In this document: one piece after another, positions 1 through 8,129 of the stretch | Layout of the letters: the number at the start of each line of letters is the position of its first letter | How positions within the stretch are numbered: the stretch's first letter is position 1 | Source: Ruminococcus sp. | Lineage (GTDB): Bacteria > Bacillota > Clostridia > Oscillospirales > Acutalibacteraceae | Length of the DNA stretch: 53,056 nucleotides | NCBI GenBank assembly: GCA_017456845.1 | Contig: JAFTIP010000019.1 | Coordinates: 1-53,056, forward strand | Direction: 5' to 3' | Program-made: the position numbers and the translations under genes | The notes under the pieces: model-generated | The model's database searches: none | What the model saw: only the letters and a program-made list of their open reading frames with translations | Told to the model about the DNA's origin: nothing

Positions 1-626
1 TAAGCTGATGCAAAACCAAAAAGCACAGCTTTTCCAGAGCGGGTTATATAGATATTAGAAGGAGAAACGGCATAGTGGCCGTATCCGTTTTTATGTAAGG
101 TTTCAAGCAAGGATATAACCGGCATAAACAGAGGACGTGCATCCTCCCACTCTATGTGGCCACCTTTATGAGAGGTATACTCTTCAAAAGAAATAACCTC
201 TTCACATTTTTCAACCTCATAACAGGTATTGTTAGCACGGAATATACTGATTATCTCATTCATAGCAGACATATCCGAAATTGTAGAAAGGAAGGTAAAC
301 ATCTGCTCAAAATCATTCATGAGCTTCTCATATATATCAGTACGTGCGGGGTCAACGTTAACTTTTGCTTTCATTGGCTCGCGCGAAATATAACCTGCGG
401 GTAAAAACTCTCTGATATAAACGCGGTCAGCTTTTTCACGGTCAAAGGCGATATATCGTGTGCTTTCGCTGTTGATTTCTACTTCTTTGCCGATAATGTA
501 ACGCTTTTCAATCACAGTGCCGTAAGGAAGCAAAGGTGAAGATTGCTGCTTGGTATTATCAAATGAACAATGAGGACATATAACGTTATCTGCGATTTCA
601 CGCATACAACCGATACATAATGACAC
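1..626 (-). CDS. Zinc-ribbon Ser/Thr pseudokinase (partial, C-terminus beyond window)
   Basis: The reading frame opens at a GTG (624-626) with an AGGAGATG Shine-Dalgarno and runs off the left edge, so about 208 residues are visible. The N-terminus has a CxxC-x9-CxxC zinc ribbon (Cys 4, 7, 17, 20). Next comes a segment that aligns by eye with the start of bacterial Hanks-type kinases (LPYGTVIEKRYIIGKE, then VYIREFLPAG). The glycine-rich loop is replaced by EINSESTRY, the VAIK lysine is arginine, the HRDxxxxN loop reads HYAVSPSN, and DFG reads FGF within VLFGFASA. These are the family's catalytic and metal-binding positions, so I infer a non-catalytic pseudokinase, perhaps a sensor or scaffold. 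The rest of the protein, including any membrane segment, is not visible. It has its own promoter and follows the GNAT gene on the same strand. Confidence 0.72.
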   Translation of the reverse strand, partial: MSLCIGCMREIADNVICPHCSFDNTKQQSSPLLPYGTVIEKRYIIGKEVEINSESTRYIAFDREKADRVYIREFLPAGYISREPMKAKVNVDPARTDIYEKLMNDFEQMFTFLSTISDMSAMNEIISIFRANNTCYEVEKCEEVISFEEYTSHKGGHIEWEDARPLFMPVISLLETLHKNGYGHYAVSPSNIYITRSGKAVLFGFASA

Positions 627-673
627 TCAAATCATCTCCTGTCAATTTACAATAAGACATAATAATTTATATT

Positions 674-703
674 AGTATACCACCTATCCCCTGTACATTG
701 CAA
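674..703 (-). promoter_or_regulatory. Sigma-A-type promoter for the pseudokinase gene
   Basis: On the minus strand a TTGCAA -35 box (698-703) is followed after 18 bases by a TATACT -10 box (674-679), about 50 bases upstream of the GTG start. Confidence 0.55.
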
Positions 704-735
704 GTATCTTGATGTTACTTTAGTTTACAGTTTTG

Positions 736-1347
736 TTATAAAAGACTGTTAACTTCCGACAAAATCCGTAAAGCTTCATCTAAAATTTCAGGAAACGGAA
801 TAAAATCAGGTACAGGTGCTTTTGGCTCTATTATAAGCTTTTCCATCCATATCATGTCATAGAATCTTCCGAATTTATAACCTGAAGCGTTAAACCTGCC
901 AACATATCTATAACCCATTTTGCTATGAAACATCATAGAGTTGTTGTTTAAGGTTTCGTCAGGGATATCAGCACAGGCAATGCATGCATTTAAGCTTATA
1001 ACATTCTGCAGACTCAAAAGCTTTTCCAAAGCAAGATACAAGCTTCTTCCTATCCCGTTGCCATTAAAGCCATCTTTAATATAAACTGTAGTTTCCACCG
1101 AATGCTTATACGCAGGCCTTGGCATAAACTGAGATGCATAACAATACCCTGCAACTTTACCGTTATATTCTGCTACAATAAAAGGATATTCTTTAATTTT
1201 TTCTTCAATACGCTTAATGAATTCATCCTTATCAGGCGGGGTGTATTCAAACGATACCGCGGTATTTTCAACGTAAGGTTTATAAATCAGAGATATAACC
1301 TCTGCATCTTCGGGTTTTGCCAAGCGTAAAAAAAGCTTATTACTCAT
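736..1347 (-). CDS. GNAT N-acetyltransferase, phosphinothricin acetyltransferase (PAT)-like
   Basis: This is a 203-residue cytosolic acetyl-CoA-dependent N-acetyltransferase of the PAT subfamily. Family-like segments are the N-terminal LRLAKPEDAEVISLIYKPYV, the beta4 stretch VAGYCYASQFMPRPAY and the acetyl-CoA loop GFNGNGIGRSLY near residue 95. A late segment, MMFHSKMGYRYVGRF, matches the usual HxxxGF region. It is about 25 residues longer than typical PAT proteins, mostly as a C-terminal tail. The substrate cannot be read from the sequence; family members acetylate phosphinothricin, methionine sulfoximine or other amines. The ATG has an AGGTGG four bases upstream, and that site lies directly after the U-tract of the cdaR terminator. 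Expression therefore probably depends on read-through or an unseen promoter. Confidence 0.8.
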   Translation of the reverse strand: MSNKLFLRLAKPEDAEVISLIYKPYVENTAVSFEYTPPDKDEFIKRIEEKIKEYPFIVAEYNGKVAGYCYASQFMPRPAYKHSVETTVYIKDGFNGNGIGRSLYLALEKLLSLQNVISLNACIACADIPDETLNNNSMMFHSKMGYRYVGRFNASGYKFGRFYDMIWMEKLIIEPKAPVPDFIPFPEILDEALRILSEVNSLL

Positions 1348-1357
1348 AATACCACCT

Positions 1358-1390
1358 AAAAAGCCACAGACCCAAAAGGTGCTGTGGCTT
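1358..1390 (-). terminator. Rho-independent terminator after cdaR
   Basis: On the minus strand the stem AAGCCACAG / CTGTGGCTT closes a 12-base loop and is followed by TTTTT. It starts six bases after the second in-frame stop of the YbbR reading frame (1396-1398). This supports that distal stop as the gene's natural end. Confidence 0.85.
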
Positions 1391-1395
1391 AATGA

Positions 1396-1704
1396 TTAAT
1401 TAGCAGACAAACGCACGCTTGATGTGCTGGATTGTCTGTATGCCCAACAAAAGCCCTCAACATTAAGGTTGATGGTAACAGGCACATCTACATATTTATT
1501 TTCGTCCAAGGGTTTATCCGCAAGATTTACTGATTCAAAATCGAATATTATATCTACCTTTTCGGGGTCAATTTCAGCAAGAGCAACCTTTGTTCCTACT
1601 ACAACAATACTGAAATTATCGGGAATATCACAATTATACCCAGATGGAAGATTTTCAACAGCGCAACGTTCTGCAGGAACCTCAAAGGTTTCGGTATTTA
1701 AGGA
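1396..1704 (-). pseudogene. In-frame C-terminal continuation of the YbbR/CdaR gene beyond an internal TAA
   Basis: After the TAA at 1705-1707 the same frame stays open for 102 codons to a TAA at 1396-1398. It encodes SLNTETFEVPAERC, then NLPSGYNC and VVVGTKVALAEIDPEKVDI, ending RLSAN. The pattern of a phrase like TETFEVPA followed by LP-x-GY is what YbbR repeats show, so this is the last YbbR repeat. It begins exactly where the upstream product stops. The terminator sits immediately after it. I read it as the severed end of one 426-codon gene, not a separate gene. A nonsense mutation, a sequencing error or stop-codon read-through would each explain it. Confidence 0.8.
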
Positions 1705-2676
1705 TTAAAAATCAAGCCTATATCTGATTTTTTCTATACCGTCACTTTTATTAATCATATCAGAGCCTAAAACGTCAGCAACGTCAGCAGTAAAGTTATA
1801 ACTCTCGTTTTTATACTGTGAAATTCTGCCTATATCAAGAGGCAACGATAAAAACTCACCGTTATTGTCGAGTGATGATTCAGGAATTGCAACGTTAAGA
1901 CTTGTAGGACTTGTTGAAAAATAATTATCGCTTATTAAAATACCTTCATCATTAACAACACTGAAAGGTACGCTTTCCTTTAGCAACAGATATTTAAATG
2001 TTACGTCAACGTTACTGTAGCTAAGCTTTATATACTCATTATCAATAATTTTAGCGTCAGGACTCTGAGGGTCCTCGTTATCATAAAGAGTGATTTTGTA
2101 GTTATTTGTAACCGTATCAGAGTTTCTCGAAGTAACATTGCCGCCGATATAAGCACATTTAACCTGATTTACATAGCTTTCCGGGCCGCTAACCTCTACA
2201 GTTTCGGGCACGTTATTATCTACATAATAGCCTACGGGGGAATAAGTAAAATTATACTTAACCTCTACCGTTTTAGTCATAGGTCTGTCTATCATAAGGG
2301 TTATATTGGACGGCTCAACTCTGGTAATATCGAGATTTAAGTTTTCAGAACATTTAACGTTAACATTAAAGCTTTTCTCACCAGACTCACTAACACCGGA
2401 AAGGTCAACCGTAGCATTGAAATTTTCGGCACTTAAAGCATCAACGGCAACACGTTTGCCGTCTACTGTTACGGAGACAAAATCGTTACTGGAGCTGAAA
2501 ATCTCAAACTCCTGAGAAACCGACTCAGGCAAATTATACTTTACGGGAACATCTATGAATGTTTTTGTGATGTTATCAGCAGTAAGAATCCAAAAAATGA
2601 AAGCAAAAACCAACGATGCAATGAAAAGAACCTTTTTGTTAGTTAAAAATCGGCTGAAGAGAGACTTATTTTTCAT
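1705..2676 (-). CDS. cdaR: YbbR-domain protein, regulator of CdaA (truncated by in-frame TAA)
   Basis: In Firmicutes this membrane-anchored extracellular protein binds and modulates the diadenylate cyclase CdaA. One N-terminal membrane segment (residues 17-34, VLFIASLVFAFIFWIL) precedes tandem YbbR repeats, recognisable from phrases such as DVPVKYNLPES and VEVSGPESYVNQVK. The chosen ATG at 2674-2676 has AGGAGG ten bases upstream. A start at 2700 is possible in frame but has no Shine-Dalgarno. The start overlaps the end of cdaA by 11 bases, as expected for the conserved cdaA-cdaR operon. The product stops at 323 residues, whereas the frame continues for another 102 codons, so the last YbbR repeat is lost unless the TAA is read through or is an error. 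Confidence 0.85.
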   Translation of the reverse strand: MKNKSLFSRFLTNKKVLFIASLVFAFIFWILTADNITKTFIDVPVKYNLPESVSQEFEIFSSSNDFVSVTVDGKRVAVDALSAENFNATVDLSGVSESGEKSFNVNVKCSENLNLDITRVEPSNITLMIDRPMTKTVEVKYNFTYSPVGYYVDNNVPETVEVSGPESYVNQVKCAYIGGNVTSRNSDTVTNNYKITLYDNEDPQSPDAKIIDNEYIKLSYSNVDVTFKYLLLKESVPFSVVNDEGILISDNYFSTSPTSLNVAIPESSLDNNGEFLSLPLDIGRISQYKNESYNFTADVADVLGSDMINKSDGIEKIRYRLDF

Positions 2677-3553
2677 CTTTCTTTGACCTCCTTTTAGCAA
2701 CTCTCTTTAATCTGTCGGCAGGCTTATCAGGCTCTTCGGGAATTAAAAGTTTCTGCAAATCAGATACAAGCTGGTCACGCTCTAAATTGCGTTTAAGAAC
2801 ACCGTCCACCGCCATAGATATAATGCCCGTTTCTTCTGAAACTACAACTACCACAGCATCTGACACTTCAGAAACGCCTAAGGCGGCTCTGTGGCGTGTG
2901 CCTACACCTGTGTAGCGGATTTCATTGCTGTTTAGAGGAAGAATACAGCCTGCGGCATAAACTTTTCCCTGACGGATAATACAGGCACCGTCATGAAGAG
3001 GAGCTTTGTTGAAAAACAGGTTTCCGAAAATTGCAGTTGAGGTCTGAGCGTTAAGCTCAGTACCTGTGGCAGCAATATCAGTAAGATGAGTTTCTCTTTC
3101 GAAAACGAAGAGAGCTCCTGTTTTAGTGTGGCTGAAAAGAATGGCGGAATCAGCCACATCAACAATGGATTTATAAATATCCTCTCTCTCAGCGTCGGAC
3201 AATAACCCGCCCTGAAAAATCATTTTATAGGTTTTTGCAAACTTACTTCTGCCCAATTGCTCAAGAGCCTTACGGATTTCAGGCTGGAATACAATAACAA
3301 TAAGCACTACTGCCGATTCAAAAACTACTTTAATAATGGTTGTAACCATCATTAAATCAAGAATCATCGCAAAAACGTAGATTACAAAAATAAACAAAAG
3401 ACCCTTTAAAAGCTGTTCGGCTCTGGTGTCTCTGATAAGCTTTAATACACTGTAGATGAGTAACGAAATAAGCAAAATATCAATAAGGTCATTGAACCTG
3501 AAGGTACTCATCAAAGCTATGAAATTATTAAACCATTCAGCAATAATCTGCAT
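2666..3553 (-). CDS. cdaA: Diadenylate cyclase CdaA
   Basis: This enzyme makes cyclic di-AMP from two ATP. It is membrane-bound and controls osmolyte transport and cell-wall homeostasis in Firmicutes. Three N-terminal hydrophobic helices lie within residues 10-90. The DAC domain follows, with the diagnostic DGA motif in FNKAPLHDGACIIRQGK and the RHR motif in GTRHRAALG. Length (295 residues) is near the family norm. The ATG at 3551-3553 has GGAGG seven bases upstream. A start nine codons earlier is in frame but lacks a ribosome-binding site. It has its own promoter and is co-transcribed with cdaR. The usual third partner, glmM, is not seen next to it. Confidence 0.95.
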   Translation of the reverse strand: MQIIAEWFNNFIALMSTFRFNDLIDILLISLLIYSVLKLIRDTRAEQLLKGLLFIFVIYVFAMILDLMMVTTIIKVVFESAVVLIVIVFQPEIRKALEQLGRSKFAKTYKMIFQGGLLSDAEREDIYKSIVDVADSAILFSHTKTGALFVFERETHLTDIAATGTELNAQTSTAIFGNLFFNKAPLHDGACIIRQGKVYAAGCILPLNSNEIRYTGVGTRHRAALGVSEVSDAVVVVVSEETGIISMAVDGVLKRNLERDQLVSDLQKLLIPEEPDKPADRLKRVAKRRSKKDEK

Positions 3554-3584
3554 ACAACTTCCTCCACAATACTTATACATATTT

Positions 3585-3613
3585 AGTGTATCATTTTAGA
3601 GAAAGTTTTGCAA
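3585..3613 (-). promoter_or_regulatory. Sigma-A-type promoter for cdaA-cdaR
   Basis: A TTGCAA -35 box (3608-3613), a 17-base spacer and a TACACT -10 box (3585-3590) lie on the minus strand about 30 bases upstream of the cdaA start. Confidence 0.6.
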
Positions 3614-3623
3614 TATTAATTTG

Positions 3624-4775
3624 TTATTTTTTGCTGATTGAAATATTATATACGGCATTAATAAGAATATCAGCATCTCTTTCTGAGGTAAAAGCCGAAG
3701 GACACACTCTTACAGTACCGCTTTCGCCTGTGTTCATATATTTATGAGCCAGAGGACTGCAATGAAATCCTGAGCGAACACAAATTCCATATTTACGGTC
3801 TAATATTTCTGCCACTTTTGCAGGGTCTTTGCCTTTTACATTAAATGACATAAGCGGAACGAAGTTTTCTTTATCGGGCATATCGGTGTATAGCTCTACG
3901 TTTTTCATCGGTTTAAGCTTTGCGTATATTTTTCTTATAAGCTTCATTTCGTGATCGGCAATTCGACCAACAGATTTTAAGTTTACAAAATCTATACCTT
4001 TTGCAAGACTTGCAAAACCTGGGAAATTTAAAGTTCCCGACTCAAATTTATCAGGGAGTAAATCAGGCTCTTTAAAATCAAGCGACGAAGAACCTGTCCC
4101 ACCCTGATAAAGTGACTCAGGTATTTTATCAGTATTAATCAGTAAAAGTCCTGTGCCCATCGGGCCATATAAGCCTTTATGACCGGGAACACAAATAAAG
4201 TCAGCTCCTATATCGTTAATATCAATGGGAACCACACCTGCACTCTGTGCGGCATCAATGCAAAACAAAACTCCGTAATACTTACATAAAGCGGCTATCC
4301 TCTTTACAGGAAGCTTCATACCGAAAACATTAGAAGCATGGGTACAGATTACAAGTTTGGTTTTATCATTCATACATCTGCGAAACGAGTCAACCGTTTT
4401 ATCTGCGTCAGACTCGAAAACTTCGGCAACGTCGTAGGTTATGGTACCCATATCAAAAAGCTTCTGAATCGGCCTTAAAACAGAATTATGCTCAAGAGAT
4501 GAGATAACTACATGACAGCCTTTTTTCAATGATCCGTAAATAACAGTATTTAATGCCACTGTGCAGGATGGAACTAAAATACAGTTTTCTACGTTGGAAA
4601 GTCCAAAAAAATCTGCCGCCTTTTGCCTGCAATCGAAGATTTTTTCTGACGCAAGCATTGCAGATTTATATCCAGACCTACCGGGATTTGCCGATAGTTT
4701 AACTGCATCATTTACTGCACGTACAACACTTATTGGTTTGGGGTAGGTTGTTGCGGCATTATCAAAATAAATCAA
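3624..4775 (-). CDS. Class V aminotransferase, cysteine desulfurase-like
   Basis: This 383-residue PLP enzyme has the NifS/SufS fold. It begins IYFDNAATTYPKP, carries the cofactor-binding HAS and DAAQS segments, and has the Schiff-base lysine in CVPGHKGLYGP near residue 199. A cysteine in GFHCSPLAH near residue 340 is where desulfurases hold the catalytic cysteine. The family would release sulfur (or selenium) from cysteine (or selenocysteine) as a protein persulfide. It overlaps the upstream DUF3343 gene by four bases, so the two are probably translated together. No IscU or SufU scaffold is nearby, so its role in Fe-S assembly is unproven. A selenium or tRNA-thiolation role is possible. Confidence 0.85.
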   Translation of the reverse strand: MIYFDNAATTYPKPISVVRAVNDAVKLSANPGRSGYKSAMLASEKIFDCRQKAADFFGLSNVENCILVPSCTVALNTVIYGSLKKGCHVVISSLEHNSVLRPIQKLFDMGTITYDVAEVFESDADKTVDSFRRCMNDKTKLVICTHASNVFGMKLPVKRIAALCKYYGVLFCIDAAQSAGVVPIDINDIGADFICVPGHKGLYGPMGTGLLLINTDKIPESLYQGGTGSSSLDFKEPDLLPDKFESGTLNFPGFASLAKGIDFVNLKSVGRIADHEMKLIRKIYAKLKPMKNVELYTDMPDKENFVPLMSFNVKGKDPAKVAEILDRKYGICVRSGFHCSPLAHKYMNTGESGTVRVCPSAFTSERDADILINAVYNISISKK

Positions 4776-5002
4776 AGAGGTTCACCCTCCCCTATACCTG
4801 ATATTTTAAATCCATTTGTAATCAGAATATCTAAAGCGGCATCTGCTTTATAGGGGACCGATAAACTATAGCCGCAGGTGCTCAGCCCAGCCATTTTGGG
4901 AGTTTTCACAACATCAGAGTGAATACCGTACTTCAAAAGAAGATTTCTCGCTTTAGTTGCGTAAGTTATGCTTTGCAACATAATAATTTTACTTTCGTTC
5001 AT
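4772..5002 (-). CDS. DUF3343 small protein
   Basis: This 76-residue protein resembles the DUF3343 family, small proteins often encoded beside class V aminotransferases and proposed to carry sulfur or selenium. Its characteristic stretch is SITYATKARNLLLKYGI, with a cysteine in the following GLSTCGYSLSVP loop. I chose the ATG at 5000-5002 because GAGGTG lies seven bases upstream; two earlier ATGs in frame lack such a site. That Shine-Dalgarno is inside the 3' arm of a long hairpin, so translation may be occluded. The gene overlaps the aminotransferase by four bases. The carrier function is inference from context. Confidence 0.72.
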   Translation of the reverse strand: MNESKIIMLQSITYATKARNLLLKYGIHSDVVKTPKMAGLSTCGYSLSVPYKADAALDILITNGFKISGIGEGEPL

Positions 5003-5007
5003 ATAAA

Positions 5008-5065
5008 AACACCTCATAATTTTAGACTTAGTCAATACATACTATGCCTTTAATTATGAGGTGTT
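5008..5065 (-). terminator. 14-bp perfect inverted repeat: terminator whose 3' arm holds the DUF3343 Shine-Dalgarno
   Basis: The arms AACACCTCATAATT (5052-5065 on the minus strand) and AATTATGAGGTGTT (5008-5021) are perfectly complementary around a 30-base loop. The 3' arm runs into TTTTT. It lies 15 bases after the dapB stop, so it looks like a dapB terminator. GAGGTG in its 3' arm is the ribosome-binding site of the next gene. The loop also contains a small GACT-T-AGTC palindrome. Confidence 0.7.
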
Positions 5066-5080
5066 AAATCATTTGTTATT

Positions 5081-5833
5081 TTATGCAAGCATATCGCTCA
5101 TAGAATACATTTTAGGCTCTTTACCGCAAACAAATTTTGCGGCACTTACTGCACCAGTAGCAAAGAGAGACTTGCTCTGAGCCTGATGAGTAAGAGTGAG
5201 AACTTCATCATTACCGGCAAAAATAACTGAGTGCTCGCCTACAATTGTACCGCCGCGAACTGCGTGAATACCGATTTCGTTTGACTTTCTCTTAGCTCTG
5301 TAAGAATGTCTGTCATATACGTACTGAGGCTCTTCTTCCATAACGGTTGAAATTGCATCAGCAATCATAAGAGCTGTACCTGATGGTGCATCAATCTTCT
5401 GGTTATGGTGCTTCTCTACAATCTCAATATCAAAAGCAGAACCGAAAACGGCAGTAGCTTTCTTTGAAAGCTCTATAAGAAGATTTACACCCAAAGACAT
5501 ATTGCCTGAATAGAAAACAGGAACAAACTTTGAAAGTTCATTAATTTTCTCAACCTGCTCTGCTGAAAAACCTGTTGTACATATAACTGCAGGAACAGAG
5601 TTCTTAACACAGAAATCGTACATAGAATCAAGATTTACGGGATTTGAAAAATCCACAACAACATCAGGAATATCCTTTACATCCTCAAAGGATCTATATT
5701 CTGTAAAGCTTAATTCACCTTTTGAAAAAGCATCTACACCACAGATAACTTCAACATTCTCTGTACGCTCAATTGCCTCAAAAACCGCTTTACCCATTTT
5801 GCCTGAGCTGCCGCAAATGAGAATTTTCGTCAT
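5081..5833 (-). CDS. dapB: 4-hydroxy-tetrahydrodipicolinate reductase
   Basis: DapB reduces 4-hydroxy-tetrahydrodipicolinate with NAD(P)H in the lysine and meso-diaminopimelate pathway, supplying peptidoglycan cross-links. The N-terminal nucleotide-binding loop is GSSGKMG (residues 8-14). The catalytic segment EKHHNQKIDAPSGTA carries the His-His, Lys and substrate-binding Gly-Thr of the family. The 250-residue length is normal. It is the last gene of asd-dapA-dapB. A hairpin separates it from dapA, and a strong inverted repeat follows it. Confidence 0.96.
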   Translation of the reverse strand: MTKILICGSSGKMGKAVFEAIERTENVEVICGVDAFSKGELSFTEYRSFEDVKDIPDVVVDFSNPVNLDSMYDFCVKNSVPAVICTTGFSAEQVEKINELSKFVPVFYSGNMSLGVNLLIELSKKATAVFGSAFDIEIVEKHHNQKIDAPSGTALMIADAISTVMEEEPQYVYDRHSYRAKRKSNEIGIHAVRGGTIVGEHSVIFAGNDEVLTLTHQAQSKSLFATGAVSAAKFVCGKEPKMYSMSDMLA

Positions 5834-5858
5834 TTTTTACACTCCTTATTAAAACTAA

Positions 5859-5890
5859 AGCGTGCTAAGGTACACCCCTGCACGCTTTAA
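5859..5890 (-). terminator. Hairpin between dapA and dapB
   Basis: A nine-base-pair stem AAAGCGTGC / GCACGCTTT encloses a 14-base loop, followed on the minus strand by AGTTTTAATAAGG. The U-run is imperfect, so it may act as a partial terminator or as an mRNA processing or stability element that lowers dapB relative to dapA. Confidence 0.5.
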
Positions 5891-5903
5891 CTTATAAATC
5901 AAA

Positions 5904-6806
5904 TTATTTCTTGTACTTACCGATAAGGTCGTACTTATTGAGGCAGTCCTTTAAGTCATGGTAACCATGGTAACTCATAGGTACCAAAGGAAGTCTGCAC
6001 TCACCGCACTCAAAGCCAAAGAGATTCATTGCTGTTTTAACAGGGATGGGGTTAACATCACTGAAGAGCATATCCATAAGCTCAATGTATTTGAAGTTGA
6101 GCTTTGAAGCCTCTCTGAAGTTATTATCAAGACAAAGCTGACAGATATCATGCATCTGCTGAGGGCAGATATTGGCAAATACAGAAATAACGCCAAGAGC
6201 ACCTAAGGACATAAAAGGAACCGTCTGATCATCGTTACCTGAATAAACAGCAAGGTTATCTCCGCAAAGAGAAAGAGTCTTAGAAACGGAGGAAATGTCG
6301 CCGTTTGCTTCCTTGGTAGCAACAATATTATCATGCTTACTAAGCTCTGCATAAGTTTCGGGCTTGATGTTGCAGCCTGTGCGTGAAGGAACGTTATACA
6401 GAATAACGGGAATATCAACGCTGTCTGCAATAGTCATAAAGTGACGAACTAATCCTGCCTGTGAAGTCTTATTGTAATAAGGAGTTACAGAAAGGATAGC
6501 ATCTGCACCATAGCTCTGAGCAGCCTTTGAAAGAGCAATAGCAGTGGCTGTGTCGTTACTGCCTGCACCTGCGATAACGGGAATCCTGCCGTTTACACGC
6601 TTTGATACATGCTCTAAAACCTCGCAATGCTCCTTTTCAGAGAGAGTTGCAGACTCACCTGTAGTACCGCAAGCAATAATTGCGTCTGTACCGTTTGCAA
6701 TCTGAAACTCAATAAGCTCATCAAACACATTATAATTAACGCTTCCGTCAGAGTTCATAGGAGTTACAATAGCAACACCTGAACCTGTGAAAATAGGAGT
6801 TTTCAT
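5904..6806 (-). CDS. dapA: 4-hydroxy-tetrahydrodipicolinate synthase
   Basis: DapA condenses pyruvate with aspartate semialdehyde, the first committed step to diaminopimelate and lysine. It is a 300-residue TIM barrel. It shows the pyruvate-binding GTTGES near residue 49, the catalytic tyrosine in LYNVPSRTG near residue 137 and the Schiff-base lysine in VATKEAN near residue 165. It lies 44 bases downstream of asd, which makes its second substrate, so co-transcription is expected. Confidence 0.97.
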   Translation of the reverse strand: MKTPIFTGSGVAIVTPMNSDGSVNYNVFDELIEFQIANGTDAIIACGTTGESATLSEKEHCEVLEHVSKRVNGRIPVIAGAGSNDTATAIALSKAAQSYGADAILSVTPYYNKTSQAGLVRHFMTIADSVDIPVILYNVPSRTGCNIKPETYAELSKHDNIVATKEANGDISSVSKTLSLCGDNLAVYSGNDDQTVPFMSLGALGVISVFANICPQQMHDICQLCLDNNFREASKLNFKYIELMDMLFSDVNPIPVKTAMNLFGFECGECRLPLVPMSYHGYHDLKDCLNKYDLIGKYKK

Positions 6807-6850
6807 ACTAATTACCTCCGTTAATAAATATGTGGAAATTCTAAAAAATA

Positions 6851-7936
6851 TTAGTCAAAGTAACCCTTTGCAGCTAAAAGCTCAGCAAGAAGCACGCCGC
6901 CGCCTGCTGCACCACGAAGAGTATTGTGAGACATACAAACAAACTTGTAGTCATACTGGCTATCCTCACGGAGTCTGCCGATGGAGATTGCCATACCATT
7001 CTCGAGAGTTCTTGCGGACTTAATCTGAGGCTGGTCTGGTTCCTCAAAGTAATGTAAGAACTGCTTGGGAGCTGAGGGAAGCTCTAACTTCTGAGCAGCA
7101 CCTGCATACTCAGCCCAAACCTTCTTGATTTCTTCGATAGAAGGCTTATTATCAGCATCCTTGAAAGATACGAAAACAGCAGCTGTGTGACCGTCAGAAA
7201 CGGGAACACGGAAGCACTGAGATGTGATCTTAACATCATCTGTGGGAACGATTTTGCCGTCAACTACCTTACCCCAGATTTTAAGAGGCTCGATTTCAGA
7301 CTTCTCTTCTTCGCCGCCGATGTAAGGAATAAGGTTATCTACCATTTCGGGCCAACGCTCAAATGTTTTACCTGCACCGGAAATAGCCTGATATGTGCAA
7401 GCAAGAACTTTATCAACACCGAACTGCATTAAGGGATGAATAGCAGGAACATAGCTCTGGAGAGAGCAGTTAGACTTAACTGCGATAAATCCGCGTTTTG
7501 TACCGAGACGCTTTTTCTGAGCTTCGATAATCTCAGCGTGGTCGTCGTTAATCTCAGGAATAATCATAGGAATATCATCAACGAGACGGTTAGCAGAGTT
7601 GTTAGAGATAATAGGACACTCAGCCTTAGCGTAAGCTTCCTCTAAAGCACGGATCTCGTCCTTTTTCATATCAACAGCGCAGAAACAGAAATCAACCTGA
7701 GAAGCAACTTCCTCAACCTTGGAAGCATCCATAATTACCATATCAGCAATTTTCTCAGGGATAGGAGATGTCATAACCCAACGCTCACCAACGCACTCAG
7801 CATAAGCTTTGCCTGCACTTCTGGGGCTGGCAGCTAAGCAAACAACATCAAACCAGGGGTGGTCTGCAAGCAAGAGAATGAATCTCTGGCCAACCATACC
7901 TGTTGCACCGATAATACCAACTTTGTATTTCTTCAT
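6851..7936 (-). CDS. asd: Aspartate-semialdehyde dehydrogenase
   Basis: Asd reduces aspartyl phosphate to aspartate semialdehyde, the branch point to lysine/DAP, threonine and methionine. The 361-residue protein has the NADP-binding [10 protein letters not shown] at its start, the active-site cysteine in SNCSLQS near residue 157 and the substrate-binding GRLRED near the C-terminus. Length and motifs fit the archaeal/fungal-type branch (HOM2-like), not the shorter E. coli branch. It is first in asd-dapA-dapB, with a good promoter and a leader of about 100 bases. Confidence 0.95.
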   Translation of the reverse strand: MKKYKVGIIGATGMVGQRFILLLADHPWFDVVCLAASPRSAGKAYAECVGERWVMTSPIPEKIADMVIMDASKVEEVASQVDFCFCAVDMKKDEIRALEEAYAKAECPIISNNSANRLVDDIPMIIPEINDDHAEIIEAQKKRLGTKRGFIAVKSNCSLQSYVPAIHPLMQFGVDKVLACTYQAISGAGKTFERWPEMVDNLIPYIGGEEEKSEIEPLKIWGKVVDGKIVPTDDVKITSQCFRVPVSDGHTAAVFVSFKDADNKPSIEEIKKVWAEYAGAAQKLELPSAPKQFLHYFEEPDQPQIKSARTLENGMAISIGRLREDSQYDYKFVCMSHNTLRGAAGGGVLLAELLAAKGYFD

Positions 7937-8041
7937 AATATCCTCCTAATAAGTGAAGAAAACCTTGTGTTTTTCTTCGAAATATTATATTATAGTGTTG
8001 TTGGGCGAAAATAAAAACAAATTTTTACCCACTATTCTAAT

Positions 8042-8070
8042 AATATATCATTTTAATAGGCTCTTGTCAA
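8042..8070 (-). promoter_or_regulatory. Promoter for asd-dapA-dapB
   Basis: A perfect TTGACA (8065-8070), a 17-base spacer and TATATT (8042-8047) read leftward to asd. The leader before asd contains a GAAGAAAA / TTTTCTTC hairpin close to the AGGAGG. I see no lysine riboswitch consensus in this short leader. Confidence 0.75.
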
Positions 8071-8129
8071 ATATAGAGAGCAAAAAATAACATATTTTTT
8101 TAATAAATATATTTGGAGAAGTATTTTTT

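Noticed and set aside
1424-1708. Plus-strand open frame of 94 codons
   Set aside because: It is antisense to the YbbR continuation and has no ribosome-binding site or family features.
7937-8041. Lysine riboswitch upstream of asd
   Set aside because: The leader is only about 100 bases and lacks L-box conserved blocks; only one small hairpin is visible.
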